NCBI RefSeq assembly: GCF_051132615.1
Contig: NZ_CP152375.1
Span: forward strand, 2,914,001-2,978,000
DNA: 64,000 bases
Direction of reading: 5' to 3'
Source: G051132615 sp051132615
GTDB lineage: Bacteria; Pseudomonadota; Gammaproteobacteria; Burkholderiales; Neisseriaceae
The position numbers and the translations under genes are program-made. The number at the start of each line of letters is the position of its first letter. Position 1 is the first letter of the stretch. A model generated the notes under the pieces. It was not told the DNA's origin. It did no database searches and saw only the letters and a list, made by a program, of their open reading frames with translations. Of this stretch, positions 8,536-17,245 are shown in pieces.

Positions 8536-9318
8536 ATGAAAGTACCCGCAATTTTTGCATCAATAATATCGCTATTGCTCTTTTCAACTTTGGTGTATGC
8601 CGATATTGATACTAAAGCTCTAAATATTATCAGGCAGTCGGATGATGTGCGTTCACCAAATAAACCTTTTCGCTATACCGTAACGGTGCTGGAATATAAG
8701 TCAGGAGAGACAAAACCAGTTAATAAGCAGATTCTAGATATTTCTATGCGTTTTTTGAAACCTGAAAATGGTATAGAAGCTGATGCACGCTCTTTAGCTC
8801 GATTTGTTTATCCACCTAAAGATAAGGGTAAAGTGATGTTGTCTAACTGGTATGACTTATGGTTCTACACGCCACAACTGAGACGCCCAATCGCTATTTC
8901 TCGATCACAAAGGCTATTGGGGCAGATTTCTAACGGAGATGTCATTGTGACCAACTTTGAATATGCATACAACTCTAAACTACTGGGTGAAGAGCCTTGT
9001 GGAAAAACTGTTTGCTATAAATTAGCGTTGGAGCGTAAATCGCCAGAAGTAACCTATCCGAAAGTGACTTATCTCGTTGAAAAAGGTAACTTTCGCCCAT
9101 ATAAAGCATCTTATTTTTCGTTGGATAATAAGTTAATTAAAGAAGTAGCATATCAGAATTATAAGCCACTACTGGGTAAAGACAGGCCTGCAAAAATTAT
9201 CGTTGTAGATGCACGCTATAGTAAAGGCTATTCGGTCATGGAATACAGTGATGTTAGGTTTGAATCTTTGCCTTTATCTCATTTTACCAAGGAATATATT
9301 CAGCGAGGTGGGAGTTGA
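8536..9318 (+). CDS. LolA-like outer-membrane sorting protein, module A
   Basis: A 260-residue exported protein. I place the start at the ATG at 8536, preceded by AGGAAG, because it opens directly into a signal peptide ending LVYA-D. An in-frame start 30 bases earlier would run into the permease gene and mask that signal. The mature protein has the half-barrel pattern of the COG2834 LolA-like 'outer membrane lipoprotein-sorting' group. Landmarks are SDDVRSPNKPF, PPKDKGKVML, the WFYTP strand, and QRLLGQISNGDVIVTNF. The same landmarks recur in its paralogue at 21514-22302. Such proteins ferry hydrophobic cargo from an ABC transporter to the outer membrane. Two cysteines close together (PCGKTVCYK) may form a disulphide. 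It overlaps the barrel gene by 4 bases. Confidence 0.8.
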   Translation: MKVPAIFASIISLLLFSTLVYADIDTKALNIIRQSDDVRSPNKPFRYTVTVLEYKSGETKPVNKQILDISMRFLKPENGIEADARSLARFVYPPKDKGKVMLSNWYDLWFYTPQLRRPIAISRSQRLLGQISNGDVIVTNFEYAYNSKLLGEEPCGKTVCYKLALERKSPEVTYPKVTYLVEKGNFRPYKASYFSLDNKLIKEVAYQNYKPLLGKDRPAKIIVVDARYSKGYSVMEYSDVRFESLPLSHFTKEYIQRGGS

Positions 9319-10685
9319 AATTCCTGCATCTTTTCCTGACTTTACCTATCTTACTACTGCAAGGAAGAGCCATGGCTGCTTGTCTATCTGACTCTGATCT
9401 TGTGGTATTAGGGCAGATATCTTATACAAATAAAAAAACATTGATCTGGCAAATAGACAGAAAAAATCCGTACACTGCCAATAATGTGTTTAACGATCTG
9501 GTGCTCAAATACAGTAATAATTGTCAGCTTATAGACGATAAACTTGATTTGGATTTTTCTGTCTATGCTTTGGCTTATTACCCATATAAAGACGTAGGCA
9601 CATTTGAGAAAGACGATAACCGTATGAGGGTACTGTTAGATCGTCTTCGGCTCTCCTATACTGTTTCGGATAGTGTCAGACTCGATGTTGGTAAACTTAG
9701 ATCAAAAGGCGGTATCTTTTATCTTAAGTCTCCAGCAAGTTTATTGAATAACCATTATTCAGGATTTAAACCAACTCGTATTTATGACCCCACTATGAAG
9801 CAGGCGTATACAGAATCTTTTTGGGGCGCTATGTTAGCAAGAGACACAGATAGCCATTCATTATCTTTAACAGTAGCACCAAAATTAACACATATTGATA
9901 AACGTTATGAATCTTCCAGTAACTGGTCTGCAACAAAGCGTTCTAACGCCAGTGATCGTTATTTATTTACTTACACTGATTACCGTTTCAATAGCCATAC
10001 ACCATCAATAAGTGTCATGCTAGGAGATTCAAAATCCATTGCGTTTTCTAATAGCTTTAACTGGTCTGATCAGTTCGTCATTAATGCTGAGCTGGCTTAT
10101 CATTTCAATCAACAGTGGCGCCATCTTGACGCGAAAAAGGTTGAAATGGTGCAACATTATACTTTTCCTACACAGCTTTACAGCAAAAATAATAATGATG
10201 GTGTTGAGTTGGGACTGGGGATGCAATACACCACAAACCGTTTTAGCCAACTTGGTCTGGAGTATTACTTTCAAAGCGAAGGATATTCTACATCACAGTG
10301 GCGTAAACAAACAGATTTAGTAAAATTTTTAAACCAAAAAACAAATTACATGCCGTTAGATCAGGCATTTGATTCTTATAAATATTTGATGGCTTCTGAA
10401 GTGTACAACACATCAAGTAAAGGGAACTTACAGGGGAAGCACTATATCAATGCTTACGCCAATATCTTGATGGAGGATCAGTCTAGTCTACAGCCTTATG
10501 CCGTACTGAATCTAATGGATAAAAGTTCGATGATTGGCCTACATTACAATAAACCGCTGTATCAATTGGATAAGCAACTGGAAGTCTATACGGGTGTTTA
10601 TGCTGCGTTGGGCAGTAACGATTCGGAGTTTGGCCTATTTGGTGAAACAATTGGAACTTATTTAGGCTTTAAATATCATTTTTAA
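9315..10685 (+). CDS. Outer-membrane beta-barrel-like protein, module A
   Basis: A 456-residue protein beginning at TTG 9315, overlapping the upstream stop (TTGA) with GAGG about seven bases before. The signal peptide is residues 1-21 (FLHLFLTLPILLLQGRAMA-A). The rest alternates short amphipathic strands and turns, for example LRLSYTVSDSVRLDVGKLR and YINAYANILMEDQ. It ends in an aromatic residue (FKYHF), the usual C-terminal signal of outer-membrane barrels. It fits as the outer-membrane end of the ABC permease/LolA-like route. The paralogous module has a similar-sized protein at 20195-21517 with the comparable LALNYTPTENWHWIAGR region. I cannot tell whether it is a pore, an insertase or a receptor. 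Confidence 0.7.
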   Translation: MKFLHLFLTLPILLLQGRAMAACLSDSDLVVLGQISYTNKKTLIWQIDRKNPYTANNVFNDLVLKYSNNCQLIDDKLDLDFSVYALAYYPYKDVGTFEKDDNRMRVLLDRLRLSYTVSDSVRLDVGKLRSKGGIFYLKSPASLLNNHYSGFKPTRIYDPTMKQAYTESFWGAMLARDTDSHSLSLTVAPKLTHIDKRYESSSNWSATKRSNASDRYLFTYTDYRFNSHTPSISVMLGDSKSIAFSNSFNWSDQFVINAELAYHFNQQWRHLDAKKVEMVQHYTFPTQLYSKNNNDGVELGLGMQYTTNRFSQLGLEYYFQSEGYSTSQWRKQTDLVKFLNQKTNYMPLDQAFDSYKYLMASEVYNTSSKGNLQGKHYINAYANILMEDQSSLQPYAVLNLMDKSSMIGLHYNKPLYQLDKQLEVYTGVYAALGSNDSEFGLFGETIGTYLGFKYHF

Positions 10686-10695
10686 AGGTTTTTAT

Positions 10696-11616
10696 ATGGA
10701 TACAAACAAATTACAGTCAGTTGTTTTTCTCTTTGCAGGTCAGGGTAACCCGACCATAGGCATGGGAGCAGATTTATGGGATATCAATGATACCACAAAA
10801 AAGATATGGGACTGTGCCAGCGATATTTCTGGGATCGATATTCGTCGTCTTTGCTTAAAAGGACCAATGAATAAATTGGTGCAAACCACTAATCAGCAGA
10901 TGGCAGTAACAGCAATTAACGCCACACTTTATACCCGGTGTCGTAAAAAATTCAGCAATGTCAATATTATTGGTTCTTGTGGTCATAGTGTAGGTGAATA
11001 TGCTGCTTTGTATGCCTCTGGTGCAATAACACTGGAAGATCTGTTTAAAATAATTCAATTTCGCTCTAAGCTAATGGACGATTTGAGCAAAGTTAACAAA
11101 GGCTCAATGCAAGCAGTGAAGGGTGGGGATTACCAGAGTGTATCTGATCTGATTGCAAGCTCTGGTCTTAAATTGGATATAAGCTGTGATAACACTCCGT
11201 GTCAACAGGTTATTGGTGGGACTGTTTCTGCCTTACGCGATTTTACGCCAATGCTGATTAACAGTGGCTATGATACGGTAAAACTCGGCGTAAGCGGTGC
11301 TTGGCATACCCATCTTATGGCCGATGGTGTCCAACAAATGCGAGATTTTTTGACGAATATACAAATCAAGCAACCTCAGTATGATGTCTTGATGAATGTT
11401 ACTGGTGCGCCAGAAATAAACCCTGATGTGATTAAAGAGAATTTGTCTCTTCATTTAACGCATACTGTTAAGTGGACGGATTCTATAATGCATTTTTTAA
11501 GTAATCCGACCCCTGTGTTGTTTGTAGAGATAAGTAATAAAGCTTATTTGGGGTATATGCTTAACGATTTTGCTGGTTTTTCTTCAGACATGGCTTTACA
11601 TTGTAGAAAGATTTAA
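10696..11616 (+). CDS. Malonyl-CoA:ACP acyltransferase-like (FabD family)
   Basis: A 306-residue acyltransferase of the FabD fold. It has an N-terminal FLFAGQGNPTIGMG in place of FPGQGSQ, the nucleophile motif GHSVGEYAAL (Ser98), the Arg123 region (FRSKLMDD) that binds malonyl carboxylate, and His204 in SGAWHTHLM. The serine, arginine and histidine are all present, so it should be active and load malonyl units onto an acyl carrier protein. It is separate from any primary fab cluster and lies 10 bases after the barrel gene, so I take it as the dedicated extender-loading enzyme for the KS-CLF system. No carrier protein is encoded in the visible part. Confidence 0.87.
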   Translation: MDTNKLQSVVFLFAGQGNPTIGMGADLWDINDTTKKIWDCASDISGIDIRRLCLKGPMNKLVQTTNQQMAVTAINATLYTRCRKKFSNVNIIGSCGHSVGEYAALYASGAITLEDLFKIIQFRSKLMDDLSKVNKGSMQAVKGGDYQSVSDLIASSGLKLDISCDNTPCQQVIGGTVSALRDFTPMLINSGYDTVKLGVSGAWHTHLMADGVQQMRDFLTNIQIKQPQYDVLMNVTGAPEINPDVIKENLSLHLTHTVKWTDSIMHFLSNPTPVLFVEISNKAYLGYMLNDFAGFSSDMALHCRKI

Positions 11617-11625
11617 TGGCTCAAT

Positions 11626-12618
11626 ATGATTCCCGATTATTTTAAATTTATCCGCTTTCAAGATAAGAGGATTATACCTCTATTTTATTTTATCCTATTT
11701 ATCGTTCTAGGATTTTATTGGAAAAATAATGCATTTAACATTACAGTACATGACTCATGGTTTATTAGTGGCATTCTGGCGATCACATTATTTAATATTA
11801 TTTATGAACTAAAGTCTTACTGGGCATATAGTTGTGTCATTGGGCGTGTTGATGTGGATTATTTTTCAGGTAAAGATTGCTCTAAAGTGATCACCTTTTT
11901 CACTCGCCCAATGGTGGTCAGCTTGTTATCAATTTTTGTTTTTTGGCTAATTGTTCAAGGCTGTTTATTGTTACCATCAATGAGTTACAGTGTCATTTGC
12001 CTGTTCTTTGTGTCACCTCTGGTGATCTATTTGGTGTTCAGAACACTTAGGCCTATTTACATCAAACAAGTACTCACTTCTGCTTCAAGCCAGATTAAAT
12101 TTAAAAACCTTTATTGGTACGTAATTGGTTATGTTCTGCTCACAACTGTGATCAATATTTTATCTATCAGCCCGTTAAAGGCGAACCTCGACTTTTCTTT
12201 AAACGATGGTTTTTTTTCGGCCAAACTGATGGTTGCCATGTTGATTCTATGTGTCATTGTGTTAATAATAAATTTGATTTTCTCCCGCGCATCTAAACGG
12301 TACATTTTTCTTGGTAGGATTTTTTTGAAAGAGATCGATTTCTTTCCTAAATCAATTCTATTAAATGTTTTATATACAAAGCCGTTTATGATCAAAATGC
12401 TGTTTTTATTAGTTGTTCAGTTTATATGGATTATAGCTGTCAGTATCATGCTAACCCTACTGAATTGGAATGTATTATTTGAAGTTTACTTTTTAATTTG
12501 TTATCTGCCTTGTGTGTTTTATTATTTTTTGCACATTTACTGGCACTGGCATAATGAGTTTCTTATGGCATGTGATATGTATTTTCGCTATGAAGAATTT
12601 AAAAAACGTAATAGTTAA
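11626..12618 (+). CDS. Multi-pass membrane protein of unknown function
   Basis: A 330-residue, very hydrophobic protein with about seven or eight membrane segments (roughly residues 18-34, 46-62, 89-110, 118-135, 158-178, 195-220, 247-275 and 280-305). The tail is charged and contains histidines and tryptophans (HIYWHWHNEF). It is the last gene of the ketosynthase operon and starts 9 bases after the acyltransferase stop. It may be a membrane-bound modifying enzyme or a transporter for the operon's product. I see no motif that decides, and I do not recognise the family. Confidence 0.6.
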   Translation: MIPDYFKFIRFQDKRIIPLFYFILFIVLGFYWKNNAFNITVHDSWFISGILAITLFNIIYELKSYWAYSCVIGRVDVDYFSGKDCSKVITFFTRPMVVSLLSIFVFWLIVQGCLLLPSMSYSVICLFFVSPLVIYLVFRTLRPIYIKQVLTSASSQIKFKNLYWYVIGYVLLTTVINILSISPLKANLDFSLNDGFFSAKLMVAMLILCVIVLIINLIFSRASKRYIFLGRIFLKEIDFFPKSILLNVLYTKPFMIKMLFLLVVQFIWIIAVSIMLTLLNWNVLFEVYFLICYLPCVFYYFLHIYWHWHNEFLMACDMYFRYEEFKKRNS

Positions 12619-12794
12619 CAAAAGGTGGAATACTTAATAGAGCAAAAGGCAGATTTAAATCGTGTGACTACTACACAAATTATAATCAAAGAGTTCTTTC
12701 TTACGCATGTTCCCGTGGTTTGGCTGATATGGTGGGATTATCGATGAAACATGGTGCAATTAATCATTTAACGGGTAAAGCGATTTGTCAGTAA
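12615..12794 (+). pseudogene. Possible gene remnant after the ketosynthase operon
   Basis: A start-less open frame of 59 codons that reads like real protein (… RFKSCDYYTNYNQRVLSYAC …, ending LTGKAICQ). It overlaps the end of the preceding gene and has no ATG, GTG or TTG at its head. It could be the 3' end of a deleted gene. Family not recognised. Confidence 0.3.
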
Positions 12795-12856
12795 AAATAT
12801 ATTTTAAGTGATTTCGCTGAAGCTAAAGAGTAAAATTTCATCAGAGAAGAAAGCAC

Positions 12857-12884
12857 AAAAGCCCTTATAGAGTAGGGGCTTTTT
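12857..12884 (+). terminator. Rho-independent terminator
   Basis: AAAAGCCC (12857-12864) pairs with GGGCTTTT (12876-12883) across an 11-base loop, and the run of T continues. It closes the operon that occupies bases 1-12618. The rest of the 388-base gap up to ddh holds only the short remnant described separately. Confidence 0.85.
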
Positions 12885-13006
12885 GTTTGATCTATTATAT
12901 AATACATAAATATCATGAATTATTTGTTGTTTACCTTTTTTATTTATTCTAACAAATAGTTACCGATTACATATATTTCATACTAAAATTAAGAAATGAG
13001 GGCATA

Positions 13007-13903
13007 ATGACCAGAAAAATTAGGGCCGCGATTATCAGTTATGGAAATATTGGTAAGTTTACGCTTGATGCACTTAATGCAGCAGATGATTTTGAAGTTG
13101 CAGGTATCGTGAGACGTAATATAACACCTTTACCAGAATTAGCTGATTATACTGTTGTTGACTCAATTGATAAATTAGACAACGTTGATGTTGCTATTTT
13201 ATGTTCGCCGACACGGATAATCAAAGATACTGCTTTAGAAATATTAAAAAAGGGGATAAATACGGTTGATAGTTTTGATATCCACTCTAATATCATAGAT
13301 TTAAAAAATACACTCGATCCAGTGGCAAAAGAGTATGGCTCAACAGCAATTATTTCTGCCGGTTGGGATCCTGGTTCCGATTCCATTATTCGAGCATTAA
13401 TGTTGGCAATGGCACCAAAGGGAATGACTTATACTAATTTTGGTCCAGGTATGAGCATGGGGCATAGTGTTGCAGCCAAAGCCATTTCAGGAGTAAAAGA
13501 TGCTTTATCCATCACTGTTCCTCTTGATACGGGTATTCACCGCCGTTTAGTTTATGTTGAATTAGAAGATGGTGCTGATTTTGCAACAGTAGAAAAATTA
13601 TTAAAAGCAGATGCCTATTTTATTTCTGATGAAACACATGTAAAGCAAGTGGATGATGTGAGTGCTTTAAAAGACATGGGGCATGGTGTTCACCTTACTC
13701 ATAAAGGAGTATCAGGTAATACGCATAATCAATTATTTGAATATTCTATGCGTATTAATAATCCAGCCTTAACTGCTCAGTTTTTAGTTTCTGCAGCAAG
13801 AGCAACCTTTAAACAAGCCAGTGGAGCATACACAGTAATTGAAGTCGCACCAATTCACTTTTTAGCTGGTAATCCAAATGATCTTATTTCACGTTTAGTG
13901 TAG
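13007..13903 (+). CDS. ddh: meso-Diaminopimelate D-dehydrogenase
   Basis: A 298-residue NAD(P)-dependent amino-acid dehydrogenase. The Rossmann start is IRAAIISYGNIGKF. The DapDH signatures are SAGWDPGSDSIIRAL and FGPGMSMGHSVAAKAI, followed by GVKDALSITVPLDTG. The enzyme interconverts tetrahydrodipicolinate plus ammonia and meso-diaminopimelate in one step, which short-cuts the lysine/peptidoglycan pathway. The length is close to the short (type II) DapDH group, not the longer Corynebacterium form. The ATG is preceded by a GAGG ribosome-binding site. It is monocistronic by spacing. A 2,4-diaminopentanoate dehydrogenase is an alternative within the same superfamily but is less likely. Confidence 0.82.
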   Translation: MTRKIRAAIISYGNIGKFTLDALNAADDFEVAGIVRRNITPLPELADYTVVDSIDKLDNVDVAILCSPTRIIKDTALEILKKGINTVDSFDIHSNIIDLKNTLDPVAKEYGSTAIISAGWDPGSDSIIRALMLAMAPKGMTYTNFGPGMSMGHSVAAKAISGVKDALSITVPLDTGIHRRLVYVELEDGADFATVEKLLKADAYFISDETHVKQVDDVSALKDMGHGVHLTHKGVSGNTHNQLFEYSMRINNPALTAQFLVSAARATFKQASGAYTVIEVAPIHFLAGNPNDLISRLV

Positions 13904-14070
13904 AACAAAGATTGTTTAATAAGTCTGGTTTTTCGAATAGATGGAAAAACCAATAGAAAAATAGACCTGTGAACACAGGTTTATAGCTTGGTATTGTGTC
14001 ATTAAGCAAAATATAGGTTCTAAAAGAATCATAATTAAATGTTTGCTTAAATAAATTAAAGGGTATGTTT

Positions 14071-14400
14071 ATGCACCGATATTTCATGATTACTCTATTA
14101 TGTTCTTTATTTTGTCTGTCTTGTTCTCTTGAAGCTTCAAATAAAGAGGGAACTGTTACCGTGATGAAGTCATTGGGGGTAAAACAATGTGAGGGTGGTT
14201 CTGTTTCTGCCGCATTAATTCAATTGAAGAATCAACTATTAAAAGCTCAAATCAATGTATTAGATGAAAAAAGCAGTGATGATGGAATGATGCACATAAT
14301 GGTTTGTGGTGCAAATACTGGGGATATTGGTGTGTTTACTATACCTAAAAAACAGGAAATAAAAGCAAGGCGCTTGGGTTTTGAGTTGGTTAACGATTAA
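14071..14400 (+). CDS. Small exported protein, unknown
   Basis: A 109-residue protein. Of two nearby ATG codons (14065 and 14071) I choose 14071, because AAAGGG at 14058-14063 is correctly spaced for it. The N-terminus is a signal peptide (YFMITLLCSLFCLSCSLEAS) with several cysteines. A lipobox ending at the third Cys is possible but atypical. The mature part (about 85 residues) contains two further cysteines (KQCEGG and MVCGANTGDIG) that could pair. It is most likely periplasmic or a small lipoprotein. Family not recognised. It stands alone between ddh and yejK. Confidence 0.55.
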   Translation: MHRYFMITLLCSLFCLSCSLEASNKEGTVTVMKSLGVKQCEGGSVSAALIQLKNQLLKAQINVLDEKSSDDGMMHIMVCGANTGDIGVFTIPKKQEIKARRLGFELVND

Positions 14401-14633
14401 TAATATTGCCATTAATATAGGTGACTACATACATTTTTATCATCGTCTGATTATTTGATTAAAAATATCTATTATTTATGGCTTTATTTGAATTTATAGT
14501 ATTACTTGTCTGTCGTGTTTTTGTAAGACAAATAGAAGTTGTTAACACCAAAATCAATGGTCAATCATTGGATTTAGATTTTTATATAGCGTTAAAGCCA
14601 GTGATAAATTTAAAAATGATTGTAAATATGAAC

Positions 14634-14642
14634 TGATATAAT
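14634..14642 (+). promoter_or_regulatory. Extended -10 promoter for yejK
   Basis: TGATATAAT gives a perfect -10 hexamer (14637-14642) with the TG extension, 47 bases before the yejK ATG. No good -35 is seen at the right distance, as expected for an extended -10 promoter. The remaining 230 or so bases of this gap hold nothing I can name. Confidence 0.5.
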
Positions 14643-14689
14643 ATCGGTTATCTAGAATTATATTTTTATGATTACCAAAAGAGATAAAC

Positions 14690-15691
14690 ATGAGTTTACA
14701 AATAGAAAAAATTATATTGCATCAACTGGTTCGTAAATCAGAGTCTGAAATTGATGTTGTATTACGTGAGACGGTTTTAGAAAGTAATTCCGCGGTTAAT
14801 GAGTTAATTATGGATATTAATCGTGTTTATAATAATAAAAGTAAGGTATACGGGCTTTTTAATGAGGAGAGTTTATTCGCCGAATCAATCAAGGAGTTAC
14901 AAAAAGGTAATCAAGATTTTTTAAATTTCTCTCAAGAGTCAACCAAACAGCTTCGTAATGAAATAGCAAAATATCCATTTACTGAAGGTGGAACAGTGGT
15001 ATTTTGTTTATACCGTTACTTAGCTGTGGAATATCTATTGATTGCCGTCTTAGATAGCTGTAACAGTATGTTAGTAAATGAACAGTTAGATATTTCTCTG
15101 ACTCGTTATCTTGATATTGACCATGCCGATATTATAGCTCGAGTTGATTTAACAGAGTGGCAGATAAACAATGATTCTAAACGTTATTTGACTTTTTTGA
15201 AAGGAAGCGTTGGACGTAAAGTTTCTGATCTATTTATGGATTATCTTGGTGCAAGTGAAGGTTTAGATAAAAAAGCTCAGAACAAGAGCCTTGTTTTAGC
15301 TGTAGATGATTATTGTCAGGAAATTCAATTAGACAAACACGAAAAGCAAGCTAGCCGAGAACAAGTATACAGTTATTGTCAACAGCAATTACAAGCAGGC
15401 GAAGAAATTCAGTTGTCCCAGTTAGTAAAAATATTGCCAGAACAAAACGAACAAAATTTTGTGTCATTTTTAAATAATAGTGAGTATGAGTTAGATGAAA
15501 AATTTCCTGCCGATCGCAGTACATTACGGCAATTAAAGAAATTCAATGGCAGTGGTGGTGGCCTTTCTATTGGATTTGACTCAGATTTGCTGGGTGATCG
15601 CGTCAAATGGGACCCACAAACCGATACACTTGTGATCAAAGGGATACCGCCTAACTTACGTGATCAATTACAACGAAATTATGGCAAATAG
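14690..15691 (+). CDS. yejK: Nucleoid-associated protein YejK/NdpA
   Basis: A 333-residue protein matching YejK/NdpA in length (335 in E. coli) and layout. It begins MSLQIEKIILHQL. A central conserved region holds FCLYRYLAVEYLLIAVLD, RYLDIDHADIIARVDLTEW and YLTFLKGSVGRKVSDLFMDY. It ends in the conserved GGGLSIGFDSDLLGDRV and TLVIKGIPPNLRDQL. The family is a cytoplasmic nucleoid-associated protein, and its precise role in chromosome organisation is poorly defined. AGAGATA precedes the ATG. It appears to be a single-gene unit with its own promoter. Confidence 0.92.
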   Translation: MSLQIEKIILHQLVRKSESEIDVVLRETVLESNSAVNELIMDINRVYNNKSKVYGLFNEESLFAESIKELQKGNQDFLNFSQESTKQLRNEIAKYPFTEGGTVVFCLYRYLAVEYLLIAVLDSCNSMLVNEQLDISLTRYLDIDHADIIARVDLTEWQINNDSKRYLTFLKGSVGRKVSDLFMDYLGASEGLDKKAQNKSLVLAVDDYCQEIQLDKHEKQASREQVYSYCQQQLQAGEEIQLSQLVKILPEQNEQNFVSFLNNSEYELDEKFPADRSTLRQLKKFNGSGGGLSIGFDSDLLGDRVKWDPQTDTLVIKGIPPNLRDQLQRNYGK

Positions 15692-15801
15692 TAAAGAATG
15701 GGGTAATGGTCAAATACACCAATCTTCTCTCATATTAAACAATATACGATCTTTACCTTACTTGCCATTGATCATCTTTATTTTATTGATTTATTTTACA
15801 A

Positions 15802-16252
15802 TTATTTTTCATAAAGGAGTTTGTGCAACTCTTTACCATTTTTTAGTAATTCTGGTGATTCTATATAATATGAGTACAATTCGAAATTTCGATTGGCAGA
15901 TTTAATAAAGGTAAAAGTTTCTGTACCTTCTCCTTTTTCAAATTTAGTCCTATAAACAATAGTAATAATATTTCTATTTGTTTGATAATTTATATTAGTT
16001 CTAATCTCTTTCTTCCTAGAAAAATTACCTAATGATTTTTTTACAATACCTAGAAACTGATTATGTTTTTTTAAAGGCTATACTATCTTTATATTCTTTT
16101 GATGTCATGACATAATAAATCTCGCCATATTCACTTTTATCATAATAAGCATGAAATATATCGACTTTTTTGTGAATTTCGTCTAAGTTTTCTTTACTAC
16201 TACAACTTATCAAAAAACAACCAAAGACCAATATAAAAAATATTTTTTTCAT
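15802..16252 (-). pseudogene. Small lipoprotein gene broken by a homopolymer frameshift
   Basis: Read on the minus strand, an ATG at 16252 with AGGA upstream opens a lipoprotein: signal KKIFFILVFGCFLISCSS with a lipobox-like LISC. It runs through FHAYYDKSEYGEIYYVMTSKEYKDSIAF and stops early at 16061. The protein continues in another frame past an A7 run (T7 on the plus strand, 16066-16072), with GIVKKSLGNFSRKKEIR, IVYRTKFEKGEGTETF and a tail reading YYIESPELL, ending at 15802. The joined protein of about 150 residues resembles DUF4019-type small lipoproteins from memory. The break is one base in a homopolymer, so it may be true decay, a phase-variable tract or a sequencing error. Confidence 0.6.
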
Positions 16253-16500
16253 TATTTTTTTCCTAATGAAGTTATCGCTATAAAAAATCAATTTCAACTC
16301 TTTTTTGGGATAGTATTTTTAATCGACCCCTCTTTCCCAGATTTCAATTTACTAATAATTTTCTAGAGGATCTTGATACATATTTTTTATCTACGATTTT
16401 TTTTGCTAAATAAATTTACTTTAAATGAATATTAATCTAACAAATATTAGTTTGTAATATTAATACTTAGTTAGAAACGAACATAACAGCGAGTTTATTA

Positions 16501-16941
16501 ATGAAGTTATTTATAACAATTATAGTAACAATACTTAATTTTGTGGGCTTCTTAACTGCAACCTGTAGCATAGGATTATCTATATTTGGCTTAGCTAACT
16601 CTTCTGATTTAAATGGTGTTAAATTAGGAGGGTATGGGGTAGTATTATCTGTTTTTGCCTTTTTAGTATCATATTTTATTTTAACTTGGTCTGCTAATAG
16701 TTATACACTTAAGAATAGTGGCAAAATTAAATTTACTTTATTACTGATTTTTCTAGTAGGTATATTTAGTTTAGGTATTGGCCTTTATCTTCCAATACAA
16801 TTTCTGGGGTGGAGTCGTTTGATTTACAGTCATCAGCCCACTGAGTCAATTTTTCCTATTGTAACCGTTCAAATTTCAGTTACTTTGGTTTGTTTGTGGT
16901 GCTCAATGAGTGGTTGGAAAAAATCAAATACAGACATTTAA
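16501..16941 (+). CDS. Small four-helix membrane protein, unknown
   Basis: A 146-residue integral membrane protein with four predicted helices (about residues 4-30, 43-65, 76-97 and 118-138) and short loops. It starts with ATG after a weak GAG-type site (CAGCGAGTTTATTA). It lies opposite to the broken lipoprotein gene, with 248 bases of very AT-rich DNA between them. No conserved motif is recognised. It could be an immunity-type or housekeeping membrane protein. Confidence 0.5.
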   Translation: MKLFITIIVTILNFVGFLTATCSIGLSIFGLANSSDLNGVKLGGYGVVLSVFAFLVSYFILTWSANSYTLKNSGKIKFTLLLIFLVGIFSLGIGLYLPIQFLGWSRLIYSHQPTESIFPIVTVQISVTLVCLWCSMSGWKKSNTDI

Positions 16942-16993
16942 TACAAATAAAAATAAAGTTTATCAGAAAACTCAGTTGGGAGACCTCTCGTAG

Positions 16994-17029
16994 AATGAAT
17001 GTAGTCAATAAAAATGACTTTCATTCATT
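16994..17029. repeat. Inverted repeat / possible terminator
   Basis: AATGAATGTAGTCA (16994-17007) faces TGACTTTCATTCATT (17015-17029), giving a strong stem with one bulge and a 7-base AT loop. It lies 53 bases past the membrane-protein gene. No T-run follows on the plus strand, so it may be a weak terminator, an mRNA 3' stabiliser or a protein-binding palindrome. The rest of the 304-base gap, apart from the promoter listed next, shows nothing else. Confidence 0.4.
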
Positions 17030-17181
17030 ATACATGTCTAATGTTATGTATATATAATAAAAAAATTAATTTAAAAACAGTTTGTTGTGTCTAAACTCTG
17101 GGGAGATGCCAACTCTGTTTGGGCTATTTTAATCTAATTAGATTAACTTGATAATGCAAAAAAAGGGCCAAAAGTCATTTG

Positions 17182-17209
17182 TTGTTAGTCTTTTTTTTGC
17201 TATTATAAT
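17182..17209 (+). promoter_or_regulatory. Sigma-70-type promoter
   Basis: TTGTTA (17182-17187) and a perfect TATAAT (17204-17209) are separated by 16 bases. The start of the DUF1415 gene lies 37 bases downstream, which fits a normal leader. Confidence 0.55.
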
Positions 17210-17245
17210 AACATAACTCTTAAACAATAATTGTTGGTGTCATTT

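Noticed and set aside
10039..10320. Open frames on both strands inside the module A barrel gene
   Set aside because: They are shadows of the barrel gene, which has a signal peptide, a C-terminal aromatic and operon context.
15660..15905. An 81-codon frame overlapping the end of yejK, with a hydrophobic middle
   Set aside because: Most of it lies antisense to the frameshifted lipoprotein gene at 15802-16252, whose coding signal is much better, and it has no ribosome-binding site.
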